A stretch of 31,569 nt of DNA. It comes from Corallochytrium limacisporum (lineage: Eukaryota; Opisthokonta). The stretch lies in the NCBI GenBank assembly GCA_002811645.1, contig PDIP01000115.1, forward strand, positions 1 to 31,569, given 5' to 3'. Every line of letters starts with the position of its first letter. Positions within the stretch are counted from its first letter, which is position 1. Made by a program: the position numbers and the translations under genes. Below are positions 6,891 to 16,256 of this stretch, piece after piece. The notes beneath the pieces are model-generated. The model saw only the letters and a program-made list of their open reading frames with translations. It ran no database searches and was not told the origin of the DNA.

Positions 6891-9242
6891 TTAATGATTG
6901 TCTGAGTCCTTGTGGTCTTCTAGCCGGTCCGCCCAGTACTCCCGACACTTCTCAATGTTCGGCAGGATCTCGTCCCCAATTCCACTGATCACCTGATTAG
7001 TCGCCACAAACAGAGGCTGCACCAAAAAGTCAATAAAGTTGACCAGCAACCTTGGCTGATTCGGTTGTTCCCTGTCCATGTATGGTGACACTTCGATGCC
7101 GTTCATTTTCTCGAAATCTCCCTGCTGGAAGAACTCCTCCTGGACCAGGCCGCTCCACTTACAGCTGAGATCCAAAGGCCGTCCGACGTTGCTAATGTCC
7201 GCTCCGTGTAGGAGAATCTGGATCAACAACTGACGGTCCGTACGGCTCTTGTTCATGGTTTCCTTGCTCTCCCGAACATTCGTTACGAAAGGCTGTTCCT
7301 CAACGCTTGAGAGTCGCACATTTAGGCTGTCCATGAGCGTGAAGTGGTTGGAGTTATCCGTCGCAAGGATGGCACTGATGATCTTTTTGCGAGCGTTCTG
7401 GAATTCCTTATTCTTAAATGTGTTGAAGATGCGAAGACCAGGTTGCTGTGCCGTTTGGAAGAGCAGAGAACAGTGATGGTTCTCGAGGACGCTTTGGTCA
7501 TTATACAAAATGGCCAGGTCGCTGCGGGTTGCAATCTGATAGTTGTTGTTCACACCCGGATGGTCAACATCGTGGCACACGGCTGATAGCAGGAGGCAGA
7601 AAATATCCTGGAAGTTGAAGTACTTCTCTCCGCCACAAGTGGTCATGATGTAGAAGATCATTTGTGCGACGTCAAAACCATGAATCCAGTTATGGTATGG
7701 ATTTGCCTCATGGTACTTGCTGCGAATTGCCAGTAGGAAATGCCGCATCGTACCGACCCGAATTTCGTATCGCTGCAACAGTTTGAAATGGTTGAACATG
7801 CCAATTACTTTGTCGACCAGTTCCAGTGATTCCGGTTTGAATGGGTTGTAGTCAATACCCATCAAGGCCTGAATATCCACTGTTTTGGACTGCACCTTGT
7901 TCTCCTCTGCGACATTGTTATTGCTGTCCTTGCTGCTGCGGTTGGTGTCCACCCCTCCTTGCTGTGTATCTTCCCCTGTTGCCGGATTGATCAACTTTCT
8001 GAATTCATAGTCGAGCCAATGGCTGACTTCGGGATCCATAGTGTCCCCATGAGGCACCTCGCCAGCCGGCATATAAGGCTGATTTGCAGCATTTAGAAGG
8101 TGGATCAGACGACAATATAGGCCGGCATCCAGACGGTGCCGATTAATTTGGATCAACCACAGGGCTTCCAGTCCAGGGGTACTGTCTCGTTCGCCGGGGA
8201 ATTCCGGATTCACTGCAAACGATGGGTCTGCAGGGGCGCTCAGGTCCGCGTTGCTTGGCGAATTGTTTCTGTTGGAGAGCGGCCGGTGGATAAAGACTGG
8301 TTTCTTTAGCGCATGTAAGTTTCCACTATCATCGTCGTCAATATAGTCCAGGTGCAGCTTTCCTACTGACTGTCCTCCAGCTGTGTCTACATCAAACTCC
8401 TGCGAGGGCTGATCTGCATCCTCGGTTTTGTGTGTCATGGGTAGGCTGTCACTCGACGCTCGGCGATGGGCACTGGCATGGGCCGCCGCCTTGTGAAGTT
8501 CGTCGATGCTGTCCATGCGCTCCATGATTGCGCTTCGAATGTACTTAGCAGCCATGCGTCGTTCAAGCGTCTGGAATCGAGTGAGCAACTTTGCACGTTG
8601 CACAAGCAGTGCAGGACTCATTGGTAGCCGAAGAAAGTCAAAAGCGCCTGCTTCCACTAAATCAGGCACCAACTCTGAGTCTTTGGTGCCCTGAGTGACA
8701 ACGACAATCGGGACATGGCCCTTCTCCGCCAGTAGATCTCGCACCAACCCCACTTCTGCAAATATGACAATGCTAATCTGTCTGGTCTTTGATGCTTGCA
8801 GATATTGTACACAATTCCTTATTCCCACAATATCCACAACCTCATCCACATCTGGTTGGGTAACCAAACTCTCTGCAACGTGTGGAAATGTGCCCTCTGT
8901 AGAGCTGTGTGCGAATACGATGCCGACATGTGGCTTCGATGAATTCTTGGTGTCTCCATCTGTTGATGTGGATCCCCGTGTTCCCGTGGTTTCTGACCCA
9001 TCGTCAGCTGTGTATGTTTTCAATACGCGCAAATATGCTTCTGAATCATTCGTATATGAGTGATCGAAGTCGGACTTGTCAGCGTCTGAGTTGCGTTGGT
9101 CCGGGTTGATAGCTTGCAGCGAACCTCCATTTATATTGACTGTGACGTCGGCTGCAGGCGACGGTACGGACGTCATTTTTCCCCTCTTCTTCTTAGACAC
9201 CCGTGCAGTCTCTTGGTCAGGTTTGGCTTGAGTGCAGCCCAT
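6891..9242 (-). CDS. PDE8-like class I cyclic-nucleotide phosphodiesterase with degenerate receiver domain
   Basis: A 783-residue phosphodiesterase expected to hydrolyse cAMP and/or cGMP. It begins MGCTQAKP, a myristoylation/palmitoylation-type start as in PDE8, followed by a basic patch KKKRGK (17-22), so membrane attachment is likely. A receiver-like fold spans about 104-230, but the acidic pair and phospho-acceptor Asp are not visible, and the usual Lys before Pro is Leu206; Thr183 is kept. Residues 231-470 are linker, with a PKA-type RRAS site at 260-263 and no clear PAS domain. The catalytic domain (about 470-775) has YHNWIHGFDV (516-525, donor His517), HDVDHPG (557-563), LENHH (586-590), ATDNSNHF (627-634) and HGADISNVGRP (679-689, metal Asp682). 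The purine-clamp position before NFID is Leu733, not the usual Gln. The start ATG has A at -3. It could also be compared with RegA-type receiver-PDEs of amoebae. Confidence 0.92.
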   Translation of the reverse strand: MGCTQAKPDQETARVSKKKRGKMTSVPSPAADVTVNINGGSLQAINPDQRNSDADKSDFDHSYTNDSEAYLRVLKTYTADDGSETTGTRGSTSTDGDTKNSSKPHVGIVFAHSSTEGTFPHVAESLVTQPDVDEVVDIVGIRNCVQYLQASKTRQISIVIFAEVGLVRDLLAEKGHVPIVVVTQGTKDSELVPDLVEAGAFDFLRLPMSPALLVQRAKLLTRFQTLERRMAAKYIRSAIMERMDSIDELHKAAAHASAHRRASSDSLPMTHKTEDADQPSQEFDVDTAGGQSVGKLHLDYIDDDDSGNLHALKKPVFIHRPLSNRNNSPSNADLSAPADPSFAVNPEFPGERDSTPGLEALWLIQINRHRLDAGLYCRLIHLLNAANQPYMPAGEVPHGDTMDPEVSHWLDYEFRKLINPATGEDTQQGGVDTNRSSKDSNNNVAEENKVQSKTVDIQALMGIDYNPFKPESLELVDKVIGMFNHFKLLQRYEIRVGTMRHFLLAIRSKYHEANPYHNWIHGFDVAQMIFYIMTTCGGEKYFNFQDIFCLLLSAVCHDVDHPGVNNNYQIATRSDLAILYNDQSVLENHHCSLLFQTAQQPGLRIFNTFKNKEFQNARKKIISAILATDNSNHFTLMDSLNVRLSSVEEQPFVTNVRESKETMNKSRTDRQLLIQILLHGADISNVGRPLDLSCKWSGLVQEEFFQQGDFEKMNGIEVSPYMDREQPNQPRLLVNFIDFLVQPLFVATNQVISGIGDEILPNIEKCREYWADRLEDHKDSDNH

Positions 9243-12200
9243 TATATGTTCTGTCAGATTGCCTTAGACGTAATTCCTACAGCTTCTTCCTTCACATACT
9301 GTTAAAACATACACTCCGTTTAGTCTCTCCTTAACTCATTTGTGGTGAACTGAAGCAGCTCGTTCTCTTCACCAATTCGCTCAGTAGATTTTCCTGGTAT
9401 AGGGCCGATTAATTTTCACTGTACTATACGTACACGAAACCCGCTCTGAAGTTACAAAGATCCGTGTCACTGGAGGGAATGGACTGTAAAGACGGTATTG
9501 AATACCTCGGTATTGTATCGTTGAGATTCAACTCCTTTCCGGCCCCAAGGTATGATAGCTAGCCATAGTTCAATATATTTGGTCCAAGAAAATTTCTGTT
9601 TCTTAAGTTCGGCAGATGCAAACGGTGGTCTCCGTGCACAACAGCCTACAAAGAACAGGACATCAGAAAACCTTCGGGGAACGGGACCGGAGGGCTCCGC
9701 AGGAGAGTTACCCACTCACAAGATGGGATGAGGCCCCCGCTCCTCACTCCCCGCCGCACTATTTCCTTTGCAGGAAAACGTTTCTCTCTATCCATTTTAT
9801 ATCGTGTTCGAGGACGGAGAACTGGGGAAAGGTTACGAAGATTCTCAGAAAAAAGGGAATCCGGCGGGACTCTCTGGCCTGTTCCAGTTGGCTTCCTTAG
9901 AACCAAAGTGACGGCGCAATACGGCAGGAGGGAGGGGAAAGAGAGAAGGAATTATTAGTAGTGGGAGACCAGATCCTGAGCCCATGTAGCACACAGGAGA
10001 TGGAAAAACTTCACAGCGAGTCGGAGACAGAAAAAGTTGTTCGGAGATCACGGCTCTGTCCCTTTCGCCGACCGTCTGTACATTCAGTACCGTACGAGGA
10101 CGCGGTGGAGTGGGCCTTTTTGGATGTCGAACCGCGTCCCACAGCCCACACAGCTTTTGTGTGAGTGTTGCGCTACCCGCAAGCTCATTCACTATTGCCG
10201 ACGGCTAGTGCCATCCGTTGGTGACCTATCGTCAAGTTGAGAGTCTCATGACGGCATGACAGAATTGCGGCAGAATAATTGTCAGACCCGCTTCACTGCT
10301 TCCAGGGCCGCTCTCATTCCAAATTTCCAATACATTTTGATGCTCAGGAGATGGCTGTAGTTTTGTGAAGGTGGCAGCTCTCTGGCGCCGAGAAATCTAT
10401 GCTACCATTCTCGTTTGTAAAAGTCAACAACTCTCCCGGACTAGCACATCGCGGGTACTAAAACTGAACTGAAATTCCCTTTCTAGACGCCGTGTGTTCT
10501 GCAGAAACGTACGATACATTCCAATTCTGCGAAGAATTGCAAGCAAGCATTCAACCTGAGCCTCGTCCACATAGAGAAACCGGTAGAAATGCCCCTAAGA
10601 AAATTGGACAAAGGAGGACTCGCAGCGAACAGAGCTTTTACTCCGGGCAGATCCAGAACCCTTGCTTTTTCTGAATCCTTTGCCGCGGGCCACAGCATCA
10701 ATTTTGATAAAGTCCGATATCGCTACTGAATCACTGACAGGTCTGTTAGGAAATTAATTCTTCCAGCGAAAACGTCGCAAGGTATTCATGGAGTGGACCT
10801 GATGAATCTAGTTTCATAGCCCGAAGAAAGGAGCTGCGTAGCCTCGTACTGGATCATGTTCCGAGCCGCATATGTTTAGTATCAATATCACACATGTGTG
10901 TGATCTGAGTTCGTCATATTTTCATACGCAATCCCTGAGGGTTTGGTCCCTTGCTCATCACTTTTTACCTGTTCTGGGCGACCTATGGGCTGAGCGAGCA
11001 TAGGGAACCTATACAAAAGACGAGGGAACCATCCCTACTCTTCTGATTTGGAAATAGCACTATTCTAGAAATTGGGCTCTGGTCCGATATGACACTTTCG
11101 TCAGCAAGCATACACAGAACTTCAATACTTAACAAATTTGAGCATATTTCGACCTTCGCCAATACTGGCGGTTGGACACGACGGATTTGCAAGTCTCAAT
11201 GGCACCAGACGCACGAGTTCATATTCATTCAGGTGGCTTTCTTCGACGAAGGAATGCGCAAGCTGAGCAAGCAAACCGTGGTCTCACTAACATGTTCACT
11301 ATTGGAATCTAGTTCAATGTCCTGTTCTCTCCACAAGGACCATTACATTAACTCACCACACAGATCACCGTCCGATGCAGCCAGCCACAACTACAAACTA
11401 TGGAACGTGTGCGGGCTGAGCTCCCGATTGTGGTACATTCAATATACATCATAATTCAGTCAAAATGTGCAGACGTCGTCAGTGAATTCGAATAAAAAGG
11501 GAATGCAGGACACTGTGAATAGAGATTGAACCCAAGAATCTTGAGGTTTCAGAACAGCAAAGTCCTTTTTCATAATAAATGAACTGAGGAAGCCCTAAGG
11601 ATGTAAATCTAACACCCAAGAAAACAGGGTTCCAAAACAGGATGACCGCCCCCTGAAACAAGGGCGCATTGGCATCTAGTGATGAGTGATGTATGAAAAA
11701 GGCGGTCGTTCTGAATACTGCAGAACAGCAACGGACACTCACAACAAAACCGAGGAAGTCTGCCTGGCACGAGGACAGAACTAGAGCAGGCCATTTCCGT
11801 GTTCCGTCATAGTCAGCCGCATTGGGAGAAGCGAGGGAACCATAGAGGGGGCCCGAGAGGCATGCGCAAACACGCACGCATGTTGTAACAACAGGCACAA
11901 GTAGACGCACTCGTTGCAGTATGGGCGCGCTGAGAAGATGTTACACGAGCCGGCCAAACTGGTTTTCGATCTAGTTTCCGAGGTACCTTGGTTTTACCGT
12001 AGATAATGTCATACATCGTGCCTCACTGATTGCGAACTGTGGACCCTGCTTTCCAACCACTTACATGTCGATCTGGTTGCGGCACCCGCGAGTACCCCGT
12101 AAATACGGTCATTTTTACGAAAAAGGTTCCTTCCATGTCATACCCACATGGGCTTTACATAGAAAACAGTGTCAAAGGTGAGTGTGGTTTTCTCAATCAC

Positions 12201-12531
12201 CGAACTTTAAATTCCACCACCACCAAAGCACTAGCAGTGCGGTTAGCGAGAGAGTGAATCTCCTGGGGTTTTCCTTTTTCTTAGCGGTATCGGGTAGACG
12301 ATGGACCTATATACGCAAGAAGCAGGTGTACGCGAATCGATGATCAAGAAATGGAATGTGTCTGGCAGGACGAGGGAATGAACATGTTCACGTACTGGTA
12401 ACCAGAAGCACAGAATCGGACAGCAAGAGACAATTCTGCACAGTGCATGCTGGCGGGTGTGGGCGTTCCTGACCTTGTGTATTGTGCTATGTCATTGACT
12501 GCAGCGAGCCCCCACCGGCGGAAGGTGAAAA

Positions 12532-12551
12532 CCCCCGGGGGGGGGGGGGGG
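12532..12551. repeat. C5G15 run (partial C/G palindrome)
   Basis: Five C's directly followed by fifteen G's. It is one of several C-run/G-run junctions in the long gaps of this window. Confidence 0.9.
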
Positions 12552-12970
12552 CTGGCCGGTATGGCCGCGAGTATCCGTTCTGGCAGTGTTTGCCTGGGTT
12601 TACCGAAAAAAAGGAAGGGGGGGTTGGTCCTGGAAATGAAAATAGATCATATCAGTACATGTTAATTAGGAATTGAAAATTTGATAATAACTATACTCAT
12701 AGTATTGAGAAATCCATACACCAGCTTCGCATATTGTAGTTTTTCATTGTTTTTCCTTTTCGCTGACCTGGTGGCCCGGGGTCGTGGTGGCAAGGGACAC
12801 ACCCCCCAAAATAAAAACAAAAACTCGGAAAGGAAGTAAAAAACCGACCCGTCGGGACGGGCCAGGGAGAGCGGGTAGTGCGGTGGGTAGTGGGTTTTTT
12901 GTCTTGCTTTTTGTGCTGTCAGTTTTTTTTTTGGTGGAAAAGTTTTAAGTTAGCGCGAGCGAGACAGACA

Positions 12971-13011
12971 GAGAGAGAGAGAGACCCAGGGGGAGACCGG
13001 CCCCCCCCCCC
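12971..13011. repeat. GA repeat followed by C11 run
   Basis: An uninterrupted GA tract (about 12971-12984), a G-rich linker, then eleven C's at 13001-13011. The order GA-tract then C-run repeats at 30455-30498. Confidence 0.85.
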
Positions 13012-13720
13012 AAAAGGGTTTGTGGGTGGTAGAAGAACTGGTTCTTTTCTTTTTTTGAGGGGAGGCAAATGCAAGAAAATAGGAAAAAAAAATGTAAAAG
13101 ATGGCGGACCGAAGGACATCGATGCGGGGAGGGACGAAAGAGAGTAGGGGCTGGGTGTTAGAATGTGAAGAAAGGAAGAAAATCTGGGAAAAAAAATGTG
13201 GAACGAGAGAGAAAGTGAGAGAGTGAGAGAGACAGACAGGGGAAGAACTCTCTATCTGCGCGTCCCCCGGTTCCATGGATCCCATGAGATTCCACTTTGG
13301 GGCCTTTCGTGGCCCACCACCGCCAGAGGATTGGTGAAGCCAATCGCCAGCGCCTTTTCGGTCTCCTTTGGCCCCTCCGTGTTTATCGGTTCTCAATTAA
13401 ACAAAGCAACCAATGTCAGTATGAATCATCTCCGTGGATAACGCACACGAAATGGGCACCCAGCTGTAATTGAGCGTCCCACTTTGTGTTTTGAGTGCTA
13501 AGCACACGGTTTGGTGGGTCAGTGTTGCCCTTCGGGTTCGCGTCATCGATTGGCCTCTGTTCTGCCGTCCTCTGCGGCATTTAGGCTCCTGCAGTTTGGC
13601 GTCGTATGGCTAGAAAAACAACAGCTACCAATGATCCTACACGAGACAATGGCACGTGGACCATGCGTTGTTATCCACAGGACTCTTTGTTTGGCTCTGG
13701 ATAATCCATAACAAATCAGA

Positions 13721-15085
13721 ATGACTCGTTTTGCGGCTTCGAAGTTTAAAAACGTCTACGGTGACGCTGCCAAGAACACAGAGACATGGACCAACATTAA
13801 GGGTACCAGCTCTGCTTGGGACTCCAACAACGTTGCGGTCAACACCACCTACGTTGCTGTGGTCCTCCAAGCTGCCGGCGGTGGCGCTTTCCTTGTGCAG
13901 AAGTTGGACCACCCTAACCGTGTTGAGGCCGAGACTGCCAAGGTTGTGGGTCACTCTGGAGCAGTCACCGACATTCAGTGGAATCCCTTTAACGATGCGG
14001 TCATTGCCTCCGGTTCTGAGGACTGCACTGTAAAGGTCTGGAACATCCCTAGCGGTGGTCTGAAAACTGACCTGACCGAGGCTGCTGTTGAGCTCCACGG
14101 TCACCAGCGTAAGATTGGCCACGTCCACTGGCACCCCACAGCTAACAACATCCTTTTCTCCACATCTGCAGACTGCACCATTCGCGTCTGGCACGTCGGC
14201 AAGGGCGAGTGTGTCAAAGAGATTACAGGCCATGCGGATGTGCCCTTCGCTCTGTCCTTCAACTTGGATGGTAGCCTGTTTGCGACCACATGCAAGGACA
14301 AGAAGCTACGGGTATTTGATGCTCACAGCGGTGAACTCAAGCAGGAAGGAGATGGACATCAGGGTGTTAAGCCGAGCCGCGTACTGTGGATGAACGATCA
14401 GAATCTGTTGCTCACAACTGGTGCGTCAAAGATGTCCGAGCGTCAGTTCATGGTCTGGAACCCTGAGGATCTGTCCAAGCCCCAGTACCAGGAGCAGATT
14501 GATACCGCTTCCGGTGTCCTCATGTCTTTCTACGATCCTGACACGTCGATGCTGTATCTGGCCGGCAAGGGGGACGGAAACATTCGCTACTACGAAGTCC
14601 TCAAGGGCAAGCCTTTGCCCCTCAATGAGTACAAGACTAGTGTACCTGCCCGTGGTATGGCTTTCCTGCCCAAGCGTGGTGTGGATGTAAGTCGCTGCGA
14701 GATTAGCCGGGCCTTCAAGCTAACCGCCACCGGAATTGTCGAACCAGTCAGCTTCCTGGTCCCCCGCAAGAGCGATCAGTTCCAAGACGACCTGTATCCT
14801 GAGACCGGTGGTGACAACCCCGCGCTGGAGGCCGATGACTGGCTGTCCGGCAAGAACGGAACACTGTCTAAGATCAGTCTTAAGGATGGCTTCAAGGCTA
14901 CCGAGAAGGCTGGTGTGGCCAAGGTCGAGGTTAAGCTCGTCAACAACACTATCGCTGATGAGCAACCACCAAAGGGAGAGAAGGCTCTGACCGAGGCATG
15001 GCACGCCATGAAGAAGCAGATTAAGGAGCTGGAAACTCAGTTGGCCACCAAGGACATTAAACTTCGTCAACTGGAGGGCAAATAA
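13721..15085 (+). CDS. CORO: Coronin (short type, actin-binding WD40 protein)
   Basis: A 454-residue short coronin. These proteins bind F-actin and Arp2/3 and control actin turnover at the cell cortex. The N-terminal coronin signature is present: SKFKNVYG (7-14), SAWDSN (31-36) and AGGGAFLV (52-59). A seven-bladed WD40 propeller follows, starting with VVGHSGAVTDIQWNPF and IASGSEDCTVKVWNIP (95-110), and including GKGDGNIRYYE and VPRKSDQFQDDLYP. A variable linker leads to a C-terminal coiled coil (about 422-454). Lys27 stands where mammalian coronin 1B has the actin-binding Arg30. The length equals Dictyostelium-type and animal type I coronins, so the gene looks complete. The ATG at 13721 has A at -3. 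Family is certain. Confidence 0.97.
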   Translation: MTRFAASKFKNVYGDAAKNTETWTNIKGTSSAWDSNNVAVNTTYVAVVLQAAGGGAFLVQKLDHPNRVEAETAKVVGHSGAVTDIQWNPFNDAVIASGSEDCTVKVWNIPSGGLKTDLTEAAVELHGHQRKIGHVHWHPTANNILFSTSADCTIRVWHVGKGECVKEITGHADVPFALSFNLDGSLFATTCKDKKLRVFDAHSGELKQEGDGHQGVKPSRVLWMNDQNLLLTTGASKMSERQFMVWNPEDLSKPQYQEQIDTASGVLMSFYDPDTSMLYLAGKGDGNIRYYEVLKGKPLPLNEYKTSVPARGMAFLPKRGVDVSRCEISRAFKLTATGIVEPVSFLVPRKSDQFQDDLYPETGGDNPALEADDWLSGKNGTLSKISLKDGFKATEKAGVAKVEVKLVNNTIADEQPPKGEKALTEAWHAMKKQIKELETQLATKDIKLRQLEGK

Positions 15086-15689
15086 GTGCAGCATGTACGC
15101 AATTGAGGACTGAGTTCAGGTGTATGCGTACCCGGCGTTTGTGTGTGCATTTCAACATCAGCATCGGTACCGTTCTAAGCATATGTTAGTAAACACTTTG
15201 ACTATGATTAACTAAAAATAATGGCCTGAATCAATAAGGGGTATTGCCGGGGAATTTGCGACTGTTCGTACCTGCCGATAGACAAGCAATTGAGCTTTTG
15301 ATTGACATCTTCCGTCCCCCGCTTCTGGACCCTTGACCGGTCCCCCCCCCCCGGGGGGGGGGGCAACCCCACCAACCACCCACCCACCCGAAGACGGGGG
15401 CCCATTTCTCCCTAGGCGAGGGCAGTGCGGAATGGACGGACAGAAGCGCAACCGTGTGGAACGCAGTGAGGGGGCCGTGTGCGCAAATGAAAAGCGTTTC
15501 AACAAGGGGTGCTGGAAGCTATTTCGTACGTGACCGATAGTCTGCGAAGATTTGCAAGGAGCAGAATTTTCTGTGACAAGCGTACTAATCTACAAGTAGG
15601 ATTTCGGTAAGGAATTGATACAGAGTGAGAAACTAGTGACTTGCATAGGAGAAACCACCGTACTTAAATAAGACAATAGTTTTTCAGAT
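15086..15689. other. Spacer between coronin and TIMM29
   Basis: A 604-base spacer carrying the coronin 3' end and the TIMM29 promoter side. It contains the C11G11 palindrome at 15342-15363. A TTAAATAAG stretch (15664-15672) lies just before TIMM29 but is too close to the ATG to be a usual TATA box. No gene is supported. Confidence 0.5.
15342..15363. repeat. Perfect C11G11 palindrome
   Basis: Eleven C's followed directly by eleven G's make a 22-base perfect palindrome. It can fold as a hairpin, or as G-quadruplex/i-motif on opposite strands. It sits between two same-strand genes. Confidence 0.95.
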
Positions 15690-16256
15690 ATGGCCACGGC
15701 AGGCAGCATCGGGTCCAGAGTAGGAAAATGGTTCCGTACATTGCCAAATAGACTGGCGAATCATACCAAAAAGACGGTCACTGGCATCTACGACGACTAT
15801 ACCCTGGCACTCAATGGTATGAGACTCTATGCCCGCGACTACCCAGCACGGGCGCTGGTCATGTACGGCGCTCTGGGTGCCGCCGGTTACATGACATACA
15901 CATGCCCGGCCAGCCGGACTTTTGAGGCAGAAGTACGCGATAGTCACAACAAATTAATATTAGTCGGGCCCCCGGCCTCACAAAAGAGTGATTCTCGCAA
16001 GTTTGTTCTGCGTAGTCTAGATCTGTTGGACACGAACCGTGTATCCTATTGGCGTTTCGGCCCATTTACGCTCGTCATGCAGAATGAATTCAACAAGGAA
16101 GAGTGTAGTAATGCTCGAGTGAAAGAAAATTATCTGATCGAAAACCACTGGATATGGGAAAAGGCGTACTGGCAGGAACGTATGATCGATGTTGGTGTGC
16201 TTGGTCATTGGCGTTACCTGGTGGAAGCAATGAAGGACTATGATGTAGCAGACTGA
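15690..16256 (+). CDS. TIMM29: TIMM29, subunit of the TIM22 carrier translocase
   Basis: A 188-residue homologue of TIMM29 (C19orf52), the animal TIM22-complex subunit that helps insert carrier proteins into the mitochondrial inner membrane. One membrane segment lies at about 53-71 (ALVMYGALGAAGYMTYT). It is followed by CPASRTFEAEVRDS, matching the human APSEGAFEEALLEA region, then an LILVGPPA stretch, and finally the family pattern ERMIDVGVLGHWRYL and MKDYDVAD, matching human GRVLDVGFVGRWWVL and MRDCDIND. It is shorter than the human protein (260) because the C-terminal tail after the DVAD motif is missing. The basic, amphipathic N-terminus fits mitochondrial import. The ATG has G at -3 and G at +4. 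It is the second of two same-strand genes after coronin, with no functional link. Confidence 0.88.
   Translation: MATAGSIGSRVGKWFRTLPNRLANHTKKTVTGIYDDYTLALNGMRLYARDYPARALVMYGALGAAGYMTYTCPASRTFEAEVRDSHNKLILVGPPASQKSDSRKFVLRSLDLLDTNRVSYWRFGPFTLVMQNEFNKEECSNARVKENYLIENHWIWEKAYWQERMIDVGVLGHWRYLVEAMKDYDVAD

Larger units (their letters stand above)
9243..13720. other. 4.5-kb gap with no supported gene
   Basis: This gap holds the 5' flanks of the phosphodiesterase (-) and coronin (+). Open frames here are short, overlap on several frames and show no domain I recognise. From about 12530 on it becomes low-complexity: C5G15 at 12532-12551, GA repeats at 12971-12984 and 13204-13240, C11 at 13001-13011 and several A/T runs. 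A CACACATGTGTG palindrome lies near 10889-10900. No tRNA or transposon ends were recognised. Confidence 0.45.

Noticed and set aside
9961-10240. Two overlapping plus-strand frames that both look mildly coding
   Set aside because: Both frames look equally plausible, so the impression is not informative; no homology or start context decides between them.
11675-11715. GTGATGA followed by CTGA, as in C/D-box snoRNAs
   Set aside because: The spacing is too short and no terminal stem is present.
11089-11910. Frames of 121 (+) and 143 (-) codons in the 4.5-kb gap
   Set aside because: No ordered domain or coding-type codon pattern, and lengths within chance for this base composition.
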